64,000 nt of DNA from contig MWCT01000004.1 of assembly GCA_002070185.1 (NCBI GenBank), forward strand, positions 1-64,000. The letters are read 5' to 3'. Source of the DNA: a candidate division BRC1 bacterium ADurb.Bin183 (GTDB lineage Bacteria; Sumerlaeota; Sumerlaeia; MWCT01). Of the stretch, positions 16,771 to 26,215 are shown in pieces. The notes under the pieces are model-generated. The model saw only the letters and a program-made list of their open reading frames with translations. It was not told the origin of the DNA and made no database searches. How positions within the stretch are numbered: the first letter of the stretch is position 1; every line of letters begins with the position of its first letter. Made by a program: the position numbers and the translations under genes.

Positions 16771-17796
16771 TCACAGATAGTTGGCGGCGAGTTGACCGCA
16801 GGCGCCTTTGATGCCGCGTCCCATGGAGTAGCGGACGGCGACATTGAACCCTTTGGCATCGAGATGGGAGCGGAAACGCTCGACGGTCTCCGGCGGCGAG
16901 GCTTTGAAAGGCAGGCGGTCATCCTCATTGAAACAGAGGAGGTTAATTTTGCAACGGATAGAGCTGACGAGTTGAATGAGTCGGCGCAGGTCTTCTTCGG
17001 AATCGTTGACATCTTTTAAAAGGGTGTATTCAAATGTGATATGGCGGCGGTTTTCAAGGGGGAACTCGCGGCAGGCTTTAATAAGTTCGGCGAGCGGATA
17101 TTTTTTGTTGATGGGCATGAGCGCGCTCCGAGTTTTATCATTGGGCGCGCCGAGGGAGACAGCGAGGTTGACGCCTGTCCGCGCGGCAGCAAGGGCGCGT
17201 ATGCCGGGGATAATACCCGCGGTTGAAACCGTAATGCGGCGCGTGGGGATGCCGACAGCATCAGGAGCGGTCAGGAGACGCAGGGCAGGAATGAGGTTAT
17301 CCATATTGAGCAGCGGTTCTCCCATGCCCATAAAAACGAGATTGGTGATGGGTTGATTTTTTAGAATTTCACGGCGGACGGATTGCACTTGATCTATAAT
17401 TTCGGCGGCGGTGAGGTTGCGGCGGAGTTTGATTTTGCCTGTCAGGCAGAAACGGCAATCAAGAGAACAGCCCGCCTGCGAGGAGATGCAGAGCGTCCAG
17501 CGGTGTTCCTTTGGCATGAGGACGCCTTCCACGCGAAGTCCGTCGTTCAAGCCGAAAAGGATTTTCTGAGCGCCATCGGCGTCGCGGAGGATTTCCTCGA
17601 TTTTAACGCCGCCGATTTGATATTGGGAGGCGAGCCATGAGCGCAAATCTGCTGGGATGTTTGACATTTCATCAAAGGAGCGGGCGTCTCGGCGATAGAG
17701 CCATTGGTGGATTTGGCGCGCGCGGTATCCTTGAAATCCGGCGCGCTGGACGAGGGCTTCAAGTTCGACAAGCGTTTTTCCCCGCAATTCCTCCAT
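16771..17796 (-). CDS. rlmN: 23S rRNA (A2503-C2) / tRNA (A37-C2) methyltransferase
   Basis: Radical SAM enzyme that methylates A2503 of 23S rRNA and A37 of some tRNAs; 341 aa. The cluster motif sits in CISSQAGCSLDCRFC (C-x3-C-x2-C). NLVFMGMGEPLLN, TRRITVSTAGIIPGI and NLAVSLGAPND follow. The mechanistic C-terminal cysteine lies in GRGIKGACGQLAA. The start overlaps the stop of the upstream FecCD permease by one base, so translation is probably coupled even though the functions are unrelated. Confidence 0.94.
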   Translation of the reverse strand: MEELRGKTLVELEALVQRAGFQGYRARQIHQWLYRRDARSFDEMSNIPADLRSWLASQYQIGGVKIEEILRDADGAQKILFGLNDGLRVEGVLMPKEHRWTLCISSQAGCSLDCRFCLTGKIKLRRNLTAAEIIDQVQSVRREILKNQPITNLVFMGMGEPLLNMDNLIPALRLLTAPDAVGIPTRRITVSTAGIIPGIRALAAARTGVNLAVSLGAPNDKTRSALMPINKKYPLAELIKACREFPLENRRHITFEYTLLKDVNDSEEDLRRLIQLVSSIRCKINLLCFNEDDRLPFKASPPETVERFRSHLDAKGFNVAVRYSMGRGIKGACGQLAANYL

Positions 17797-18821
17797 TATA
17801 TGGCTCCTCCATTTAGCGGTTTGATGAGGAGCGCCAAAAAGAAGGGACCGCCAAGAAGGGCGGTAATTACGCCGACAGGGAGCTCGGCGGGGGCAATAAA
17901 GAATCTAATTCCGGTGTCGCACAGGGCGAGGAAAGCGCCGCCTGTCAGAACGGATACAGGCAGGAGAAGACGATGGTCTGCGCCAAGCACGAGCCGCAAG
18001 CCATGCGGAACGATGAGCCCGATAAAGCCGATGGGTCCGGAAAAAGCAATGGCAGTTCCGACAACAAGGGAAGATGCGGCATAGAGTCTTTTCATAACGC
18101 GGGGGACGTCAACGCCGAGCGAGCGGGCAGACATTTCATCAAGGGCGAGCGCGTTCATGTCGCGGGCATGAAAAAGAATGACAGCCAAGCCGATGGCTTG
18201 AAATGGAAGCAGGATGAGGATGGGGCTGTAGCGGTCGATATCAAGGCTGCCCATCAGCCAGTGCATAATAAGGACTGTTTGCGCAGGGTCTGATAGAAAC
18301 TGAATCAAGAGGATGAGCGCGCTGAAGAAAAGATTCAGCGTGACGCCCGCCAAAATGAGGGCGACGTTATGGAGGATGCCTTGTCTTTTGCCGAGTTGAT
18401 AAACAAGCCAGAGGGTTATGAGCGCGCCGAGAAAGGATGCGAGCGGTTGAAGGAAGGGGATGCGGATGACGAGCGCTTCGGCATATAGAAGCGCAAGCAC
18501 GCTGAAAAGGGAGCTGCCGCCGGATATGCCGAGCGTGTAAGGCGTTGCCAACGGATTTTTTAGCATTGCCTGAAAGGCGACGCCGGAGGCGGCGAGTGCG
18601 GCGCCCACAAGCGCGGCAAGCAACGTTCGAGGCAAGCGCACGCGGAAAAGGATAGCGGCATCGGGATTCATTGATTTCGGCAGCGAGGAGTCCAACGCCT
18701 TAGAGATGGAAATTTTTTCAAAACCTATTAACGGGCAGAGGGCGAGCGCCGATAAAAATATAAAGAGCGACAATCCCAGAATCGCGAAAAATTTTGTGTA
18801 TGTTAATCCTTTGAACGGCAT
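17796..18821 (-). CDS. FecCD/BtuC-type ABC transporter permease
   Basis: Inner-membrane permease of the iron-siderophore/cobalamin/haem uptake class, 341 aa with about ten hydrophobic segments. Family landmarks include FRVRLPRTLLAALVGAALA, GVAFQAMLKNPLATPYTLG, the cytoplasmic coupling loop around RSLGVDVP and PHGLRLVLGADHRLLLP, and C-terminal IPVGVI-like PVGVITALLGGPFF. No ATPase or substrate-binding protein gene is adjacent; the downstream neighbours are rlmN and pgeF. Given several B12-related proteins nearby, corrinoid uptake is possible, but the sequence alone does not choose among substrates. Confidence 0.9.
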   Translation of the reverse strand: MPFKGLTYTKFFAILGLSLFIFLSALALCPLIGFEKISISKALDSSLPKSMNPDAAILFRVRLPRTLLAALVGAALAASGVAFQAMLKNPLATPYTLGISGGSSLFSVLALLYAEALVIRIPFLQPLASFLGALITLWLVYQLGKRQGILHNVALILAGVTLNLFFSALILLIQFLSDPAQTVLIMHWLMGSLDIDRYSPILILLPFQAIGLAVILFHARDMNALALDEMSARSLGVDVPRVMKRLYAASSLVVGTAIAFSGPIGFIGLIVPHGLRLVLGADHRLLLPVSVLTGGAFLALCDTGIRFFIAPAELPVGVITALLGGPFFLALLIKPLNGGAI

Positions 18822-19042
18822 AACGTGAAGTGTTTTATCTTTATGTTATGGGCGGTTTCAAACAAAATCCGCGAGGATAATAAATTCAGGTTGATTTGAC
18901 GGCGATAAACAATATTTCAACAAATGTGCTGGAAGCGGCTGAGATGACGGGGAGAACGGTGAGCGCTGCGAAGGAATAAAGGTTCGCAAACGGCGAATTA
19001 TTTGTTATGAATTATTAAAATATTACAGTTTTCTTTTTTGAA
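18822..19042. other. Intergenic region, no confident gene
   Basis: This 221-bp gap between the FecCD permease and the RACo-like gene holds no riboswitch or hairpin that I recognise. A short plus-strand open stretch (18884-18979, about 31 codons between stops, ending EMTGRTVSAAKE) has no ATG and is probably chance or a gene remnant. Confidence 0.5.
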
Positions 19043-20875
19043 TTAAAAAATCCCAAACATCATTGATTCGGCGAAGATGTCCTGAAAATCTGGGCGACCG
19101 GCAAGCTCTATGAATGCGGTGCGGCGGGCAAGTTCGAGCGCCTTTGCGCGCATAGGGGTGCGCAGAAGCGTTTCGGATGCTCCGGCGAGCGCGGCGTTGC
19201 CGATGAATTTGATTTGCTCTTTTTCTGCCGCGGGAATGAGCCCTGCAATGAGGGCATCCTCCGGGTTTATGAAATTGCCAAAAGCGCCTGCGATATAGAT
19301 TTTATCGAGGGCGGATGCGGCAATGCCGTATTCTTTAAGGAGGAGTTGCACGGCGGCGGCGATGGCGCCTTTTGCCAGTTGAAACTGGCGTATATCCTTT
19401 TGAGTAAGAAAGATGTCCCGCTGCGCGCCTTCATTCTTTCGAATGAGCATGAATCCGAGACCTTCTTCATTTTCAAAAAAGCGGTCTTTCAGGCTAGGAA
19501 GGGCGTTGGTATTGAAACGTCCGGACGCGTCTATAACACCCTTTTGGCGGAAGGCGGAGATGGCGGAGAGGAGTCCGCTGCCGCAGATGCCGGATGCCGG
19601 GGCGTCGCCGATTGTATGAACGGACACTTTTTCAACAATGGAAACGGAGTCAATGGCGCCGGATTCGGCGCGGATTCCGCAAGCGATATTGCGTCCTTCA
19701 AAGGCGGGACCGGCGGCGGCTGACGTTGCTATGAGGCGCTTGCCTGCCCCGAGGACAATCTCTCCGTTGGTGCCGATGTCAATCATTAGGGATGGTTTTG
19801 CGGAATTTTCAAGCGAGGCGATGAGCATGTCTGCCACAGTGTCGCCACCGACAAATCCGCCGATGGATGGAAAAACGAACAAACGGGCGCGTTGATGAAT
19901 CTGCAATCCGGCATCGCCGGCGGAAAGGTTCAGGGCGTCCTTGAATACGGGGACATAGGGGGCAGTTGGCAAAAAATCAGCGGGCGTTTCCAGAAAAAGG
20001 TGTTGCATGGTTGTGTTGCCTGCAAGCGTAATGCTGAGGATGGCATCTGCCGAAACGCTGGCGGCGGCGCATAGTTCGCGGATGACTTCGTTGATGCCGG
20101 CGGCGGCAAGCGCGGAGATTTCTTTGCGGTTTTTCGGCGAAGCGGAGGCATACTGAATCCGAGAGATGATGTCGGCGCCGTGAATAGTTTGGGGGTTGAG
20201 GCGTCCGGCTCGTGAAAGGAGTTTGCCCGATTCAAGATGATAAAGGGCGCCGGCGATTGTGGTTGTGCCAAGGTCAATAGCGGCGCCCAGCGCGCATACG
20301 TCAGCGGCTGTGTCGCCGGCTTCTATATCCAACAAATCATCTTCGCAAAGGGAAAGTGTGAGCGAATAATCCGATTCCCTTAAAAGGAACGGCAGCTTTT
20401 TCAGCAGGGCAAGGTCGGCGCGGAGGTTTTCAATTTTCACTGCCTGCCGCAGGAGGTCGAAGTCCGAAAGTTGATTTTCGAGCGATGCGGGTGCGATTTT
20501 AAGTTGGATTTTTTTGAATCCGGAATCGGCGGCGATTGGTTTCGCCTCAACGTCTTTAACTAAAACTTGCGATGGCTGCGTTCTTGTTTCGAACGGGACA
20601 AGGATAGCGGCGTCATTATCGAGACGCGCCATGCAGGCAAGCCGGAATCCTTGTTCGATTTCATTTTTTTCGAGGAATTCATCATCGGCGTAGGAAGGGT
20701 CGGGCGCGCCTTCAAGGAACTGGACGCGGCATTTTCCGCAGAGTCCCTGCCCTCCGCAATAATCGGCAAGAACAACATCTGCCGTTGAAAGGGCGTCGCG
20801 CGCGGATATGCCCACAGGAACGCTAATCCAATTTTCTTCGGGTAAGATGCGCAGTGTGATTGTATTTTTTGCCAT
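19043..20875 (-). CDS. RACo-like [2Fe-2S]/ASKHA protein (DUF4445), corrinoid reductive activator type
   Basis: 610 aa. An N-terminal plant-type ferredoxin domain with ligands C40, C46, C49 and C81 (CGGQGLCGKC motif) is followed by a linker and middle domain. The large C-terminal ASKHA ATPase-like domain begins near AIDLGTTTIAGALYHLESG and continues with SITLAGNTTMQHLFL, LMIDIGTNGEIVLG and KIYIAGAFGNFINPEDAL. Characterised relatives use ATP-driven conformational change to pass low-potential electrons to corrinoid proteins and restore Co(I). It is 5 bp downstream of the giant activase gene on the same strand, an operon of two ATP-dependent electron-activating proteins. No corrinoid protein is adjacent. 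The exact partner is unknown. Confidence 0.87.
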   Translation of the reverse strand: MAKNTITLRILPEENWISVPVGISARDALSTADVVLADYCGGQGLCGKCRVQFLEGAPDPSYADDEFLEKNEIEQGFRLACMARLDNDAAILVPFETRTQPSQVLVKDVEAKPIAADSGFKKIQLKIAPASLENQLSDFDLLRQAVKIENLRADLALLKKLPFLLRESDYSLTLSLCEDDLLDIEAGDTAADVCALGAAIDLGTTTIAGALYHLESGKLLSRAGRLNPQTIHGADIISRIQYASASPKNRKEISALAAAGINEVIRELCAAASVSADAILSITLAGNTTMQHLFLETPADFLPTAPYVPVFKDALNLSAGDAGLQIHQRARLFVFPSIGGFVGGDTVADMLIASLENSAKPSLMIDIGTNGEIVLGAGKRLIATSAAAGPAFEGRNIACGIRAESGAIDSVSIVEKVSVHTIGDAPASGICGSGLLSAISAFRQKGVIDASGRFNTNALPSLKDRFFENEEGLGFMLIRKNEGAQRDIFLTQKDIRQFQLAKGAIAAAVQLLLKEYGIAASALDKIYIAGAFGNFINPEDALIAGLIPAAEKEQIKFIGNAALAGASETLLRTPMRAKALELARRTAFIELAGRPDFQDIFAESMMFGIF

Positions 20876-20880
20876 AGGAT

Positions 20881-23800
20881 TTAATCCAAATACGACCGCG
20901 CCGCAAGATTCTGCCGCGCTTGATACATAAAGGCTTCAAGGCGCGTGCGCAGATTCAGGGTCTGCTGCCCCGCATAAGAAAGAGAGATGCATGGGAATCC
21001 ATCGTAATCATCGTGGATTCTTTTGAACAATCCTGTGACGATTGTGCCGGGCATACAGGTGAAGGGCATGACGTTGATAACGCCGGATGCGCCGCAATCG
21101 CGGATGTATTCGATTGTTTTGCCGATGGATAAGATTGCCTCGCCGGAGAAGCTTTTGTGGAGATACGGCTCAGCGAGATGGAGCAGTTCTTTCGGGAAAG
21201 GCAGGTGGCGCAGTCCCGCCATACGGGACATTGTTCGCTCGGTGTTGTGCATATATTGTTCGGTGAGAAAATCTTTGAAGGCGTTCCAGTAATTTTTGAA
21301 ATAGAAGTTACGGGTTTTGCGGCAAAGAGTCACATAATTGAGCCATTCAGTAATCGGGGGCATGGCGACTTCGGCGCCGAGAGATTCGAGGTCGCGGATT
21401 AAGTTTTCATTTCCGGCGGCGTTGGAGCGTATATATATTTCGCCCACGATTCCGATTAGAGGTTTTGTGCCTTTTGGATGCGTAGGGATTTTCCGAAAGC
21501 GGGCGGCGGCTGAGCGGACTGTTTGCTGGACATTTTTTCGGTTGAGAAGGGCGCGGCTCAAATCGTTCAGCGATTCCTGATAAACGGCATCGGTTTCGCC
21601 GACATTTTTTTCATAGGGTCGCGTTTGATACAGAAGGCGGTCTATGGCGTCCAGCGCGGCGAACCCCTGCCAGAGGAGGCGGATGCTTGCGGCGTTCAGC
21701 CCTTTTGTGTCGTTATGATAACCCACATCCTGATTGAGCGAGATGATAGGGATTTTGTGGTATCCGAGATCGTCCAAAACATGGCGATGAAGCATGCCGT
21801 ATTGCCCGAATCGGCATGGACCGTTTGCAGAAGGCATGAAGAAGGCGGAGCGGTCTGGGTCAAAGCCTTTGCGGTTGATTTCGCGTATCATGTCCCCGGT
21901 GGTGAGCAAAGCGGGGTAGCATTCCTTGCCGGTTGTCCATTTGCGTCCCCATCGTATGGACTCCTCATCGGAGGCGTCCATGACGCGCGCCTCTATACCT
22001 TGGGATTTGAAAACGGCTTCAAGGATAAAGGCATGGCTGCACATTTGCGGGATATAGACGGTTGAGCGGGGGTGCTGCTGTCCGAGGGCGAGGATGGGTC
22101 CGTGCGATGTTTTTTTTGCTGTGTTTCCATTGAAGCTGGCGATGGTATCGAGATACGCCTCGCATCTTGTGATGACGCCGGCGTCGGCGCTATGTTCGTC
22201 TATTTCGATTTGCAAAAAAGGTTTATCGCCCAATTCGCGGGCGAAAAATTTGAGAAGGAAGGAATCGGGTCCGCAGCCGAAGTTTGTGACGTAGAGGGCG
22301 TAAATGCGGGGGCGTTTGCGGACGAATCGCGCTGCCTGCATGATGCGCAATCCATAGCGCCAATACATATTGCCCCAAGCCGGGTCTTTGGGGATGGAAT
22401 CGAGCGGGAGCATGTCCATGGGAATTGGGAGCACGTTCATGCTGAGGAGTTTTTTGGGGAGGTCAAGGTTGGCGCCGGGGTCGCAAGTGTTATAGGGTCT
22501 TCCAATGATAACAATGATTTTTTGTTCAGGCGGGATGTTTTCGAGAATATCCGCTCCCCTCGCCTGCAAGGCATCCGTGAATATTTTTTGCGCTTGATAG
22601 GCGGCATCAATGGCGCGGCTGATTTCTGATTTACTTGATTTGAGCGTTGCGGCAAACGGGAGAAGTTCCTTCATAAGATTATCGGAGCCGGCTTGCATGT
22701 GGAGCGCCGGCGCAATGACAGGGGTCTGCCCATTTTTGAGATTGAGGGCGGCTTCCGCAAGATAGGGCAGGGTTTGGACATAGGGGCAGCAATAAAGGGA
22801 ATTATCGCGCCGGGTGACGCCTTCGCTGGGGACGTCAATGATGCTGGGGTTGAATATGAAATCGGGTTTTTTATCAAGAAGTTCAAGGATGTGTCCGTGC
22901 GCGACTTTTATGGGGAAACAGGTTTCTGAAACGACTGCTTCCACGCCTCGATTGATGATGGTTTTATTGGTGACGCCGGAGAGTTCGATGCGAAATCCAA
23001 GTTCATGGAAAAAGGCGCTCCAGAACGGGAGCTGGTCATAGAAGACGGAGACCATGGGAATGCCGACGACGCCTTTGCTCCCTTTACATTTTTTATTGAA
23101 CTCTTCAAAGAGGAGTTTTTCTCTTTCATCAAAAAGGTTTGGGATGGAGTTTGATTTTTTTCTGGCGTGATCCACATCGTATTTTTCGCATCGGCTGCCG
23201 TAGAAAAGGGGCTTTTCGCCTGCGACTTTTACGGAATGGATTTCGCAGCGGTTTGCGCAGGCTGAACATTCGAAGGATTTAAGTTCGTATTTTCTTTTGG
23301 AAAGGTCGAATCCTTTGAATCGGGTGGGTTGGCTGCCTTTGCGCAGATGGGCGATGATGGCAACGCCGATGGCGCCGGTGACATCATGATGGGGCGGGAC
23401 AATCACCTCGCGCCCAAGCACATTATTGAAGGCGGCAACGACTCCTTTATTGAAGGCTGTTCCGCCTTGAAAGAATACATGATTGCCGACGCGCTTGCCG
23501 CAAACAACGCGGTTGAGGTAATTATATACGGTGGAATAGGACAAGCCGGAGAGGAGGTTATCTTTTTGAGCGCCCGCCTGTTGGTGGTGAACGAGGTCTG
23601 ATTCCATAAAAACGGTGCAACGGTCGCCGAGCGGGACGGGGTTTTCGGCATTGAGGGCAAGTTGCGAGAATTCATTTTTGAGGTCAATGCCGAGCCGTTC
23701 CGCCTGCTCTTCGAGGAAGGAGCCAGTTCCGGCGGCGCAGACTTTGTTCATTTCAAAATCCACAATAGCGCCATTATCAATGCTGATATATTTGGAGTCC

Positions 23801-25080
23801 TGTCCGCCGATTTCAAAGATTGTATCCACATCGGGGTCAATATCAATGGCGGCGGTTGCCTGCGCGGTGATTTCGTTGCAGACGACATCCGCTCCGATGA
23901 GGTCGCCGCTAAGGTAACGCCCGGAGCCGGTTGTGCCGGCGGCGAGGATTTGGACGCGGTCGCCGATCTCGCCGTAGATTTCATCAAGCCCGCGCGCGAT
24001 GGCTTCGATGGGGCGGCTTGCTGTGGGGAGGTATCGTTTAGAAATCAAGCGGTGGTTTTCGTCAATGACGACAACATTTGTGCTGATAGAGCCGACATCA
24101 ACTCCAAGATAGCCGCCGATTTTTTCGCCTTCTTTGAGTTCGTCGAAATAGACTTTGGAATCGGGCGCGCTATTAGGGGTGAGGGCGCTTTTCAGGGATT
24201 CAATGCGGGCGTTTGTATCATAAGGTTTTGCGATATGCGCACGAAGGGCATCGAGTCCGCGGAAGTCCGCGCCTTTGCCATTTTCCTTTGCAATAAGGAG
24301 GGCGCCGATTGCGCCCATAGAGGCGAAATAACGAGGAATGATAAGTTCGCCGGGTTTTAATTCGAGGACATTTTCGAAGGCGCGCACCATGCCTTTATTG
24401 GCGGCGACTCCGCCTTGAAAGGCGATTGGGGAATTGAATTCTTTTCCGCGTCCGATACTCGCTTTGAAATTGCGGGCAAGGGCATGACAGAGTCCGGCGA
24501 CGATATCGTGAACGGGGGTTCCGACTTGCTGAAGATGTATCATATCGGATTTAGCGAAAACGCTGCAGCGTCCTGCAATGCGCGGCGGCGCTTCTGAGCG
24601 GAGCGCCATTTCGCCGAATTCGTTTTCGATGGAGACGCCGAGCCTTGCCGCCTGCTGGTCGAGGAACGAGCCGGTCCCGGCGGCGCACAGGGAATTCATG
24701 CAAAAATCTTTGAGGACGCACGTTCCATTTTCTTCCGCAAAAAAGAGGAGTTTGGAATCCTCGCCGCCCATTTCCATAACTGTTCGGACGTGCGGTATTT
24801 CTTCGGCGACGGCGCGGGATTGAGCCACGACTTCGTTGACATGTTCTCCGCCGATGAGAGTGGCAAGTTCAGCGCCGCTGCTGCCTGTGATGCCGAGATG
24901 CCTGATGCGGCTATTAGGATATCGCGCGAGGATTTCATCAATTGCTTTCAGGGCGGTGTGAAAGGGTAAACCGTTTGTGCGGTGGTAGCCTTCATACAAA
25001 AGAGAGCCCGGCGGGTCGGCGACGAATGTGTTCACGCTCACCGAGCCCACATCAATGCCAATACAAAGTTCCATTGTCAT
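20881..25080 (-). CDS. Giant acyl-CoA dehydratase activase-related protein
   Basis: 1399 aa with four parts. Two consecutive BcrA/BadF/HgdC-type ATPase domains come first (about 1-265, starting CIGIDVGSVSVN; about 325-585, starting YLGVDVGSISTN). Each carries the (E)(M/I)GG(E/Q)DSK phosphate loop and the cluster-binding cysteine in CAAGTGSFL. A DUF2229 region with CSACANRCE follows, then a C-terminal region resembling the HgdB/D-type dehydratase subunit (PYVQTLPYLA, FMPSANGPCRFGQYG). The canonical activator is a dimer with one [4Fe-4S] between subunits; here both halves are in one chain, so an intramolecular pseudo-dimer is likely. The role inferred is ATP-driven electron injection. Substrate unknown; widespread in anaerobes but little characterised. 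Confidence 0.9.
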   Translation of the reverse strand: MTMELCIGIDVGSVSVNTFVADPPGSLLYEGYHRTNGLPFHTALKAIDEILARYPNSRIRHLGITGSSGAELATLIGGEHVNEVVAQSRAVAEEIPHVRTVMEMGGEDSKLLFFAEENGTCVLKDFCMNSLCAAGTGSFLDQQAARLGVSIENEFGEMALRSEAPPRIAGRCSVFAKSDMIHLQQVGTPVHDIVAGLCHALARNFKASIGRGKEFNSPIAFQGGVAANKGMVRAFENVLELKPGELIIPRYFASMGAIGALLIAKENGKGADFRGLDALRAHIAKPYDTNARIESLKSALTPNSAPDSKVYFDELKEGEKIGGYLGVDVGSISTNVVVIDENHRLISKRYLPTASRPIEAIARGLDEIYGEIGDRVQILAAGTTGSGRYLSGDLIGADVVCNEITAQATAAIDIDPDVDTIFEIGGQDSKYISIDNGAIVDFEMNKVCAAGTGSFLEEQAERLGIDLKNEFSQLALNAENPVPLGDRCTVFMESDLVHHQQAGAQKDNLLSGLSYSTVYNYLNRVVCGKRVGNHVFFQGGTAFNKGVVAAFNNVLGREVIVPPHHDVTGAIGVAIIAHLRKGSQPTRFKGFDLSKRKYELKSFECSACANRCEIHSVKVAGEKPLFYGSRCEKYDVDHARKKSNSIPNLFDEREKLLFEEFNKKCKGSKGVVGIPMVSVFYDQLPFWSAFFHELGFRIELSGVTNKTIINRGVEAVVSETCFPIKVAHGHILELLDKKPDFIFNPSIIDVPSEGVTRRDNSLYCCPYVQTLPYLAEAALNLKNGQTPVIAPALHMQAGSDNLMKELLPFAATLKSSKSEISRAIDAAYQAQKIFTDALQARGADILENIPPEQKIIVIIGRPYNTCDPGANLDLPKKLLSMNVLPIPMDMLPLDSIPKDPAWGNMYWRYGLRIMQAARFVRKRPRIYALYVTNFGCGPDSFLLKFFARELGDKPFLQIEIDEHSADAGVITRCEAYLDTIASFNGNTAKKTSHGPILALGQQHPRSTVYIPQMCSHAFILEAVFKSQGIEARVMDASDEESIRWGRKWTTGKECYPALLTTGDMIREINRKGFDPDRSAFFMPSANGPCRFGQYGMLHRHVLDDLGYHKIPIISLNQDVGYHNDTKGLNAASIRLLWQGFAALDAIDRLLYQTRPYEKNVGETDAVYQESLNDLSRALLNRKNVQQTVRSAAARFRKIPTHPKGTKPLIGIVGEIYIRSNAAGNENLIRDLESLGAEVAMPPITEWLNYVTLCRKTRNFYFKNYWNAFKDFLTEQYMHNTERTMSRMAGLRHLPFPKELLHLAEPYLHKSFSGEAILSIGKTIEYIRDCGASGVINVMPFTCMPGTIVTGLFKRIHDDYDGFPCISLSYAGQQTLNLRTRLEAFMYQARQNLAARSYLD

Positions 25081-25119
25081 AATTCAAATATAGCGTGAAA
25101 AATTCCTTGTTTAGCGGTT

Positions 25120-25404
25120 TTATCTATTGTCTTTGGAGGAATCAACGCGATAAACTGTGACGCCATCGGACTTCTGGACGATGAAGGTTTTGTTATCGCC
25201 GAGGATATGAACATTCTTGATTTTTTCAATGGGAATATCCCGAACGACATAAACATCCAGATTGGTTGTTTTCTGGGGGTTGCCGATATATGAGAGTTGC
25301 GCCAGAGCCGACGAGCCGAAAAATTCCAGCGTTGTGTGCAGCGCCAGAACGGCAAGCGAGACAGCGATAACTGTCAGCAGTATTCGAGCATAGCGGTCTT
25401 TCAT
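25120..25404 (-). CDS. Small single-pass membrane protein, unknown
   Basis: 94 aa, not recognised. One N-terminal hydrophobic segment (about residues 9-28, ILLTVIAVSLAVLALH) is followed by a short, mainly beta-looking extracytoplasmic tail (NLDVYVVRDIPIEKIKNV, TFIVQKSDGVTVYRVDSS). A strong AAGGAGG ribosome site lies 8-9 bases before the ATG, so it is a real gene. It sits between a HAD phosphatase (15 bp upstream) and the giant activase (39 bp downstream), all on the minus strand, implying one transcript. Confidence 0.7.
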   Translation of the reverse strand: MKDRYARILLTVIAVSLAVLALHTTLEFFGSSALAQLSYIGNPQKTTNLDVYVVRDIPIEKIKNVHILGDNKTFIVQKSDGVTVYRVDSSKDNR

Positions 25405-25419
25405 GATATTTTTTCCTCC

Positions 25420-26085
25420 TTAATTAACTCTAATTGACAACTTTTTCAGGTTTTCTACTTCAAGCTGAGAAAGGGAATCAACAACAAAATCAGCCGCGCC
25501 GAGCGCAGAAGCGGGAAAGGTTCCCGCTACTGCCACGCAAGACATACCGGCGCGTCGGGCGGCTTCAATGCCGTTGAGCGAATCTTCGATGACGACACAT
25601 GAACCGGCGGGCATTGCCAGATGCTCTGCCGCTTTTAGAAAGACATCGGGAAAGGGTTTGCCGCGGCTGACCTCTTCGCCGCTGACAATGATAGGGAATT
25701 TTTCAAGCAGTCCCGTTAGCGTCAGATTGAAATGAATCTTGCGCCGCGAGCCTGAGGAGGCAAGGGCGTAAGGGATGCGCGCGTTCCGCAGTTTTTGAAG
25801 TAGGGCTTCGATGCCATCGCATGGTTTCAACTCACCTTGGCTGATCATTTGTTCATAAAGCTGCTGCTTGCGGGAATGGAAAGATTGGATATCCACCTTT
25901 TGGTTGAATTTGCAAAGGACGTAATCGCAGATGGCGGCATCAGTGAGCCCGCAATTAGCCATGATATCATCTTGGCTTAAATAGATGCCGTGCTCTGTCA
26001 TTGCCTGTTTGAAGGCAGCCAGAGAAAAAGGCTCGCTATCCACAACGACGCCATCGGAATCGAAAATAATCGCAAAATTGGACAC
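25420..26085 (-). CDS. HAD-superfamily phosphatase / beta-phosphoglucomutase-like
   Basis: 221 aa from GTG 26085, or 26088 one codon earlier. The cytosolic HAD core begins at once (IIFDSDGVVVDSEPF) and a GGGAG site stands just before it. Longer in-frame extensions upstream are not hydrophobic, lack homology and run into the divergent gene. HAD motif I is DSDGV (normally DxDG), motif II is in ALASSGSRRKI, motif III is the lysine of SRGKPFPDVFLKAA, and motif IV is VVIEDSLNGIEAARRAG. A helical cap lies between I and II. Substrate probably a small phosphorylated sugar; no closer claim is supported. First gene of the operon leading to the activase genes. Confidence 0.85.
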   Translation of the reverse strand: MSNFAIIFDSDGVVVDSEPFSLAAFKQAMTEHGIYLSQDDIMANCGLTDAAICDYVLCKFNQKVDIQSFHSRKQQLYEQMISQGELKPCDGIEALLQKLRNARIPYALASSGSRRKIHFNLTLTGLLEKFPIIVSGEEVSRGKPFPDVFLKAAEHLAMPAGSCVVIEDSLNGIEAARRAGMSCVAVAGTFPASALGAADFVVDSLSQLEVENLKKLSIRVN

Positions 26086-26215
26086 CACGTTCTCCCGATA
26101 CAAAATCAGTTTGGATTGACTGGCAGTGTTGGAACGGTTTTGCAAGGAAATATTTAGATTGGGGGGCGAATAATAGCTTGAACGGGGGCGCAAAAATATT
26201 GGATTAATAAGGATT

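Noticed and set aside
18884..18979. 31-codon plus-strand stretch with a protein-like end
   Set aside because: No ATG and no ribosome site; too short and too ambiguous to call, though it could be a remnant.
18822..19042. Cobalamin riboswitch before the BtuC-like permease
   Set aside because: No B12-box or the paired conserved segments could be found on the minus strand.
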